Assembly: GCF_022095675.1 (NCBI RefSeq)
Contig: NZ_JAHYSG010000021.1
Span: 62,001 to 126,000, forward strand
Source of the DNA: Dactylosporangium sp. AC04546
GTDB taxonomy: Bacteria > Actinomycetota > Actinomycetes > Mycobacteriales > Micromonosporaceae
DNA length: 64,000 nt
Direction of reading: 5' to 3'
Positions 59,548-64,000 of this stretch are shown here, piece after piece. Position 1 is the stretch's first letter; each line of letters begins with the position of its first letter. The position numbers and the translations under genes are program-made. A model generated the notes under the pieces. That model made no database searches, was not told where the DNA came from, and saw nothing but the letters and a program-made list of their open reading frames with translations.

Positions 59548-60765
59548 TCAAGTGGTGGTGGTGGTTTCCATGATTCGGAAGAGTTGGCGGGCGATGTAGC
59601 GTTTGAGGCATCGGAGGATGTCGTTGGGGGTTCGGCCTTCGGTGGTGCGTCGGGTGATGTAGTCGCTGGTTGCGGGGTGGTTCATTCTGCGGCGGGTGGT
59701 GGCGATGGTGTGTAGGGCGGCGTTGAGGGTGCGGTCTCCGCTGCGGTTGAGGCGGTGGTGGTGGCGTCGGCCGGAGCCGGCGGGTAGTGGGCTGACGCCG
59801 GCGAGGGCGGCGAACGCGGCGTCGTTGCGGACCCGGCCGTGGTGGGACCAGGCGGTCAGCACGACCGCGGCGGTGTGCGGGCCGATGCCGGGCTGGTCGA
59901 GCAGGGTTGGGCAGTGTTGGGTGACCAGGTCGCGGAGCTGTTTGTAGTTGTCGGTCATGATCGTGTCGAGGTCGGTGATGGTGCGGGCGAGCAGCTGGAG
60001 TTGCTGCAGCCGGATACGGGCCTCCAGGTCATGGCCCGTTTCGGCGGTTTCGGCGGTTTCGGCGGTGTCGGCGGTCGTGGTGTTTGGGGTGGTCGTGGTG
60101 TTTGGGGCGGGCATGGCCAGCACGGCGCGGACCTGGGCGGTGGTGCGGAGCCCGCGCAGGCTCTGGCGGAGTTCGGTGGCGCCGAGGATGACCGATTTGA
60201 ACAGGTTGACCGTGGCGGTGCGGGTGTCGGTGTAGTGCCGGCGGGCCACGATCAGCAGGCGCAGGGCCTCGCGGGTGCCGTCGGCGCGAGGCACCGCTGC
60301 CCGGACGCCAGCCGGACCAGCCGGACCAGCCGGACCAGCCGGACCGGCGGCTGGGCTGGTCAGGGCGGCCAGGATGGCGTGTGCGGCGTGGACGGCGTCG
60401 ATCGGGTCGGACTTGCCGCCGCGTCGCCGGCCGGCCCGAACCGGTTTCGGGGCCTCGAACACCCGGTGGCCGGCGGCGAGCAGGTGCCGGGTCAGGCCAT
60501 GACCGTGCGAGCGGGTGCTCTCCACCGACCAGCACAACGACTGTCCGGCCGGGACCCGTTCGGTGGCCCAGACGGCCAGCTGCGCATATCCGGCCGGGTC
60601 GGCGCCGACCTGGACCCGCGCGTGGACCACGCCGAGATGGTCGACCAACGCCGCGGTGTGCGTGTCGGTGTGGGTGTCGACCCCGACCACCCAACCCGAC
60701 CACCCAACCGGCCACCCAACCGGCCACGCCCGGTCCGGGCCCGGGCGGTCTGTCACGATGGTCAT
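59548..60765 (-). CDS. IS110-family transposase
   Basis: This 405-residue protein has an N-terminal RuvC-like DEDD domain (GVDTHTDTHTAALVD; later KSDPIDAVHAA) and a C-terminal Tnp_2 domain (QPGIGPHTAAVVLTAW...FAALAGVSPLPAGSGRRHHHRLNRSGDRTLNAAL) containing the catalytic Ser region. It has low-complexity (PAG)n and (TAE)n stretches encoded by 9-bp DNA repeats. The ATG at 60765 starts the recognisable family sequence. It appears intact. Confidence 0.88.
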   Translation of the reverse strand: MTIVTDRPGPDRAWPVGWPVGWSGWVVGVDTHTDTHTAALVDHLGVVHARVQVGADPAGYAQLAVWATERVPAGQSLCWSVESTRSHGHGLTRHLLAAGHRVFEAPKPVRAGRRRGGKSDPIDAVHAAHAILAALTSPAAGPAGPAGPAGPAGVRAAVPRADGTREALRLLIVARRHYTDTRTATVNLFKSVILGATELRQSLRGLRTTAQVRAVLAMPAPNTTTTPNTTTADTAETAETAETGHDLEARIRLQQLQLLARTITDLDTIMTDNYKQLRDLVTQHCPTLLDQPGIGPHTAAVVLTAWSHHGRVRNDAAFAALAGVSPLPAGSGRRHHHRLNRSGDRTLNAALHTIATTRRRMNHPATSDYITRRTTEGRTPNDILRCLKRYIARQLFRIMETTTTT

Positions 60766-61045
60766 GACGGTGCTTCCCTTCGTCTGGCAGTGGCCGTCAA
60801 CACGGCGTCGGCCCGGGAAAGCACCTGGCGGCACATCTGTGATGAGTCACGTGCGGCAACACGGACAGGCTTCTGATCAGGCCAGCAAGGCACACCGGGT
60901 CGGCGCCGGCCGTGTCAGCGGACAAGTCATGAGCAGGACACGCCCATCAGACGGTCAGATCGATGGTGAGTCACACCAACACAACCGGCACCGAACCTAA
61001 CGGATCACGAACCCCGGGCCCGATCACCATCCCTATAGAAGCGTC
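60766..61045 (-). ncRNA. candidate bridge-RNA region of the IS110 element
   Basis: IS110-group elements (IS621 type) encode a structured RNA in the non-coding end before the recombinase. Here 60951-60966 reads ACGGTCAGATCGATGG, matching the restored target (ACGGTCA-T-GATCGATGG on the same strand) with one missing base. As RNA this segment sits in a small hairpin loop (CCAUC/GAUGG stem). Transcription and true RNA ends are unknown. Confidence 0.4.
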
Positions 61046-61208
61046 ATGACCGTGGCCGGGCTGGCGTGCGACGTTGGTCGATCCACCTTCGCAGCGCTGT
61101 GCATCAGAGACCTACGGGGCGTCAGGGCCCGGCAGGGCGGGCCCACCGCGGACGTCCGCGCGGGCGGCAGCCCGCGGGTTCTTGGGGCGACGGCGATGGC
61201 AGCGTCCG

Positions 61209-61239
61209 TGGCGCCGGGCGGATGCCCCGGCGCCACGAG
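61209..61239 (-). terminator. terminator of the GH26 gene
   Basis: CGTGGCGCCGGG (61209-61220) pairs perfectly with CCCGGCGCCACG (61228-61239), 63 bases after the GH26 stop. Confidence 0.65.
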
Positions 61240-61302
61240 CGGTGTCTGGCGGGAGTGACGGTCGCGCGTTGCGCGGACCCGAGTCGATAGACAGATGAAC
61301 GG

Positions 61303-63024
61303 TCAGACGAACTTGAACCAGTCGAAGTCGAGCACGTCGGCCGAGTCGCCGGCGCGGATGACCGCGGTGATGCTCGTCGTGCCCGCCGGGAGGTTGCTGA
61401 CGTTGAAGGCGATCTCCCGGTACGTGCGCCAGTCACCCGTGCCGAGCAGGCCCGGGGCGGCGATCACCGGGCCCGTGGCGGAGCCGGCGTGGAACTCGAG
61501 CGTGAACGACTGGCTCGTCGGGCGGCCCGAGGAGTAGCGGAACACCACCTGGTTGGGCGTGCGGCCCGCGAAGGTGACGCCGTCGAAGCGGACCCAGTCG
61601 CCGTTGTTCGTGTAGCCGACCTCGGCGCCGCCGCTGGCCGTTGTCGTGGTGACGCGCTGGGTGCCGCTCTGTGAGTTCCACGACTCGGCCTCGATCGTCG
61701 CGAAGGCGTTGCGGTTGCCGCCACCGCCGGTCGGTGGGGGCGAGGACGGTGGGTTGGAGGTGGGCGGGTTGGACGTCGGCGGGGTGCCGCCGCCCCAGTT
61801 GGCGCCGCGGCCGACGAGGGTGCCGTTGACGAAGCTGCTGTTCTGCAGCTCGCGCTTGAACGCCGCCCTGACGTTGGCGTTGTCCTGGATGCGGCTGTTG
61901 CCCCAGTAGCCGTCGGAGCAGCCGGGCTGGCCGGCCGACGCGCCCGGCGGGCAGGCGAACTGGGCGATCGCCTCCCAGTTGCTGTTGATGTACGCCGCGG
62001 CCCGCAGGACATCGGTATTCGCCGTCACATAGGCGAAGTACTGGTCGTACCAGCTGCCGATCCTGGTCCAGTCGCCGTTCAGCGAGACGCGGTTGTTGAC
62101 GTTCGTGCAGCTCGCGTCCAGGTTCGCGGTGCGGTATGCCTGCGGGGTGGCCTCGGCGATCATCGCCGGCTTGTTGTGGCCGCGGGCGAAGTTCAGCACC
62201 CGGTCGTAGAGGACCCGCGGGCTGCTCGTCGGGGTGTCGCACGCCCACTGGTACTGCCGGTACGTCGCGTCCCAGTAGAACGTGCTCATCGCGACCCAGT
62301 CGACGACGTCGTCACCCGGGTACCACGCGTCGAGGTGGTTCGGGTTGCTGAAGTCGAAGCCGTAGGCCGGGTCGCCGTCCTTGGCGTACGACGCCGACTG
62401 CCAGACCGTGGCGACGTTCGTCGCTCCCAGAGCATCGATGCGCTGCTTCACCACCCGGAACGCCTGCTTGTAGAAGTCGGCGTTGTAGCAGTTCCACGGG
62501 CCGTCGAACTCGTAGCCGACCCGCAGGTAGACCGGCCGCCCGGTGTTGCGCAGATAGGTGATCAGGTTGTCGAGGTTCTGCCGGTACTGCTGCCCGACCG
62601 CACCGGCGATGTCCGCGTCCTGGCGGCCGATGATGGCCCGCAGCGGCTGGTTGTAGCAGCCCGGGTTGTCGGCGAGGTACAGCCCGACGGCGAGCGACGC
62701 GCCCGGGTACTCGGCGAGCGTCTGATCGAAGTTGAAGATGTTGCCGTTCAGGTTGCACGTGGCGGTGAGCCCGTTGCAGGCGTTCGGCGAGATGTTGGTG
62801 TACAGCGTGACGCCGCCCGGCCGCGGGAAGCTCGCGTCGGTGTCGAGGACCTGCGTCTTGTAGGCGGTCAGGTCGGGCGTGGTCTGTCCGGCGAGGAACA
62901 GCACCTTGCCGTTCGGTGGCAGGTTTCGGCCGGCGACGGCGCCGGCGGGCGAAGCGCTCAGCACGGGCACGGCGACGGCGGTCGCCAGTGCAAGCCCCGC
63001 GCCGAGCAGTACGCGTCGGTACAT
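61303..63024 (-). CDS. secreted GH26-type hydrolase with CBM6
   Basis: This 573-residue protein has a signal peptide (1-29). A GH26 (beta/alpha)8 domain (about 36-385) has acid/base Glu172 (LRVGYEFDGPWN) and nucleophile Glu291 (MIAEATPQ). A Pro/Ser/Gly linker (about 410-437) and a C-terminal CBM6 (ATIEAESWNSQSG...VLDFDWFKFV) follow. GH26 includes beta-mannanases and related endo-glucanases or xylanases. Start supported by GAAGGA. An upstream LacI-type operator identical to that of the truncated lectin gene suggests sugar-dependent expression. Confidence 0.86.
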   Translation of the reverse strand: MYRRVLLGAGLALATAVAVPVLSASPAGAVAGRNLPPNGKVLFLAGQTTPDLTAYKTQVLDTDASFPRPGGVTLYTNISPNACNGLTATCNLNGNIFNFDQTLAEYPGASLAVGLYLADNPGCYNQPLRAIIGRQDADIAGAVGQQYRQNLDNLITYLRNTGRPVYLRVGYEFDGPWNCYNADFYKQAFRVVKQRIDALGATNVATVWQSASYAKDGDPAYGFDFSNPNHLDAWYPGDDVVDWVAMSTFYWDATYRQYQWACDTPTSSPRVLYDRVLNFARGHNKPAMIAEATPQAYRTANLDASCTNVNNRVSLNGDWTRIGSWYDQYFAYVTANTDVLRAAAYINSNWEAIAQFACPPGASAGQPGCSDGYWGNSRIQDNANVRAAFKRELQNSSFVNGTLVGRGANWGGGTPPTSNPPTSNPPSSPPPTGGGGNRNAFATIEAESWNSQSGTQRVTTTTASGGAEVGYTNNGDWVRFDGVTFAGRTPNQVVFRYSSGRPTSQSFTLEFHAGSATGPVIAAPGLLGTGDWRTYREIAFNVSNLPAGTTSITAVIRAGDSADVLDFDWFKFV

Positions 63025-63091
63025 GGGAGTCCTTCACTCGGGGTGTCGGCGGATGCGGACACGGTACGAATCCCATCGAGGCATCCCGAAG

Positions 63092-63104
63092 CGTTTTCGA
63101 AACG
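63092..63104. promoter_or_regulatory. LacI-type operator CGTTTTCGAAACG
   Basis: It lies 68 bases before the GH26 start. About 40 of 46 surrounding bases (63061-63106) match those at 23010-23055 upstream of the truncated lectin gene. Confidence 0.7.
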
Positions 63105-63125
63105 GTGCCGTCGTGCACGCCGGCA

Positions 63126-63158
63126 GGGCCGCCGCGCCACTCCCCAGCGCGGCGGCCC
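63126..63158 (-). terminator. terminator of the rhamnogalacturonan lyase gene
   Basis: GGGCCGCCGCGC pairs perfectly with GCGCGGCGGCCC around a 9-nt loop, 64 bases after the lyase stop and before the GH26 promoter. Confidence 0.7.
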
Positions 63159-63222
63159 CTGAACCCGCGGTAGCCACCCTCGGCTCCCGTCGATTGAAAG
63201 GGCGGTTACCGTCGTCCCCGCG

Positions 63223-64000
63223 TTACCGTACGTAGATCGCCGGCCGGGGCGGGGTGCCCATGCCGTCGCCGAGGAAGTAGCTCGGGTGCGGCGGCTGGTT
63301 GTAGGCCGTGTTCTGCCAGGCCACCGCCACCCGGTACTGCGCGTCGTGCATCAGGGTCGGGATGCGGCGGTCCGTCTGGATCGGGGTGCTGTAGATGCGC
63401 AGCGCCGACGAGTCGGACAGCCGCCAGACCACCTCCTCGCGCCAGTCGCCGAACAGGTCGGCCGACAGCGCGGGCGTCGCCTTCGTGGTGTTGTTCGAGG
63501 CCACGCCGCTGCCGGTCAGCAGGCGGGTGTCGGCGCTCGTGCCGTACTTGTCGATGTGGGTCGAGTCCAGCAGCTCGCGGACCGGGTCGCCGTCCCACCA
63601 GATCAGGAAGTTCGTCGACGACGGCTTGCGGCCGATGTTGGCGCCCGAGGCGGAGGTCAGGCCGCTCACCGACGACGACCAGGCCTCGGCGCCCGGGCTG
63701 CCGGCGTAGATGTCGCCGGCCACGCCGCGGCCGTTGTCGCAGGAGCAGGCCGGGTGGCTCCAGATGATCGCGCCCGTGCGGGCGTCGGCCATGAAGTCCG
63801 TCGGGTGCGCGCCGTCCTCCGTCGGCTTGTACACCTCCAGGCCCGTCCGCGACGGGATGAAGTCGCCGACGTGCAGGGTGTCGCCGTGGCCGTAGCCGAT
63901 CCGCCACAGCAGCGCGCCGTTGTCGTTGATGGCCGCCGAGCCGTAGACGATCTCGTCCTTGCCGTCGGCGTCGACGTCGGCGATGGACAGCTGGTGGTTG
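63223..64000 (-). CDS. rhamnogalacturonan lyase (PL11-like), 5' end outside the window
   Basis: The last 259 codons of a larger protein are visible, open to the window edge. Sequence such as HQLSIADVDADGKDEIVYGSAA (calcium-binding propeller blade), SAADTRLL-like loops, FGDWREEVVWRLSDSSALRIYSTP and the C-terminal DRRIPTLMHDAQYRVAVAWQNTAYNQPPHPSYFLGDGM is typical of PL11 lyases of the YesW type, which cut the rhamnogalacturonan-I backbone by beta-elimination. It lies next to GH26 in a pectin/hemicellulose group. Confidence 0.88.
   Translation of the reverse strand, partial: NHQLSIADVDADGKDEIVYGSAAINDNGALLWRIGYGHGDTLHVGDFIPSRTGLEVYKPTEDGAHPTDFMADARTGAIIWSHPACSCDNGRGVAGDIYAGSPGAEAWSSSVSGLTSASGANIGRKPSSTNFLIWWDGDPVRELLDSTHIDKYGTSADTRLLTGSGVASNNTTKATPALSADLFGDWREEVVWRLSDSSALRIYSTPIQTDRRIPTLMHDAQYRVAVAWQNTAYNQPPHPSYFLGDGMGTPPRPAIYVR

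Larger units (their letters stand above)
59534..61045 (-). mobile_element. IS110-family insertion sequence, about 1.5 kb
   Basis: The boundaries come from the interrupted palindrome: joining 59533 to 61046 restores a perfect 13-bp arm. A TC dinucleotide occurs at both junctions (59532-59533 and 61044-61045) and may be the core. There are no terminal inverted repeats, as expected for IS110. The transposase runs on the minus strand with a very short 3' non-coding end (14 bases) and a long 5' end (280 bases). Confidence 0.8.

Noticed and set aside
57650..59611. Very long antisense open frame opposite the GH43 gene
   Set aside because: It has typical high-GC shadow composition; the sense gene has clear catalytic motifs and codon bias.
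60312..60347. Tandem CCGGACCAG units inside the transposase as a possible CRISPR-like array
   Set aside because: The repeats are contiguous 9-mers without spacers and encode a PAG low-complexity stretch.
61046..61258. Possible 70-residue protein after the IS110 element
   Set aside because: It begins exactly at the IS junction within the restored palindrome and shared tail, and ends in the GH26 terminator, so it is an accident of repeat sequence.

Overview
The window is very GC-rich DNA with G/C-biased third codon positions, frequent GTG starts, four-base stop/start overlaps, Tat and lipobox export signals, many TetR/LacI/GntR/IclR regulators and a large set of secreted plant-polymer hydrolases. 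This fits a filamentous soil actinomycete. Micromonosporaceae (Actinoplanes/Dactylosporangium-like) is my best guess, inferred from gene style and not proven.

Layout. 1-8 kb: two acid-catabolism groups. The first is a cyclase-family hydrolase under a TetR repressor. The second is an HMG-CoA-lyase-like enzyme divergent from an operon of GntR regulator, family III CoA-transferase, isochorismatase-like amidohydrolase and an aconitase/LeuC-type hydratase with no small-subunit gene beside it. A secreted CocE-type hydrolase lies between them. 8-12.6 kb: S41 peptidase, a two-component system, a BTAD regulator and an unknown protein. 12.7-13 kb: an odd tRNA-like gene and a 168-bp palindromic MITE-like element. 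13-18.3 kb: ankyrin protein, unknown protein, two medium-chain oxidoreductases around a TetR gene, acyl-CoA-binding protein. 18.3-23 kb: a giant secreted ThuA/sugar-dehydrogenase/lectin protein and a truncated lectin. 23-28.4 kb: two small unknown proteins, then a glycogen-debranching-like and a GH63-like glucosidase pair.

28.8-43.4 kb: an apparent aromatic-acid catabolic regulon. Two exported amidohydrolases, a branched-chain-type ABC importer, LigA/LigB-type ring-cleavage dioxygenase subunits, a CoA-transferase, a citryl-CoA-lyase-like enzyme and an oxidoreductase surround an IclR regulator. Three almost identical 25-bp composite palindromes sit in the promoter regions.

43.4-64 kb: a membrane-anchored multicopper oxidase; hemicellulose/pectin genes (pectate-lyase-like, three GH43, GH26, PL11); a LacI repressor divergent from a sugar ABC importer; an operon of class I terpene synthase, class II terpene cyclase and Nudix hydrolase; and an IS110-family element.

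Most notable sequence-level result. The IS110 element (about 59534-61045) has interrupted one of three 56-bp palindromic intergenic repeats. Joining its two flanks restores a perfect 13-bp palindrome arm. The non-coding end of the element contains a 16-base match, with one gap, to the rejoined target, as might be expected of an RNA-guided IS110 transposon.
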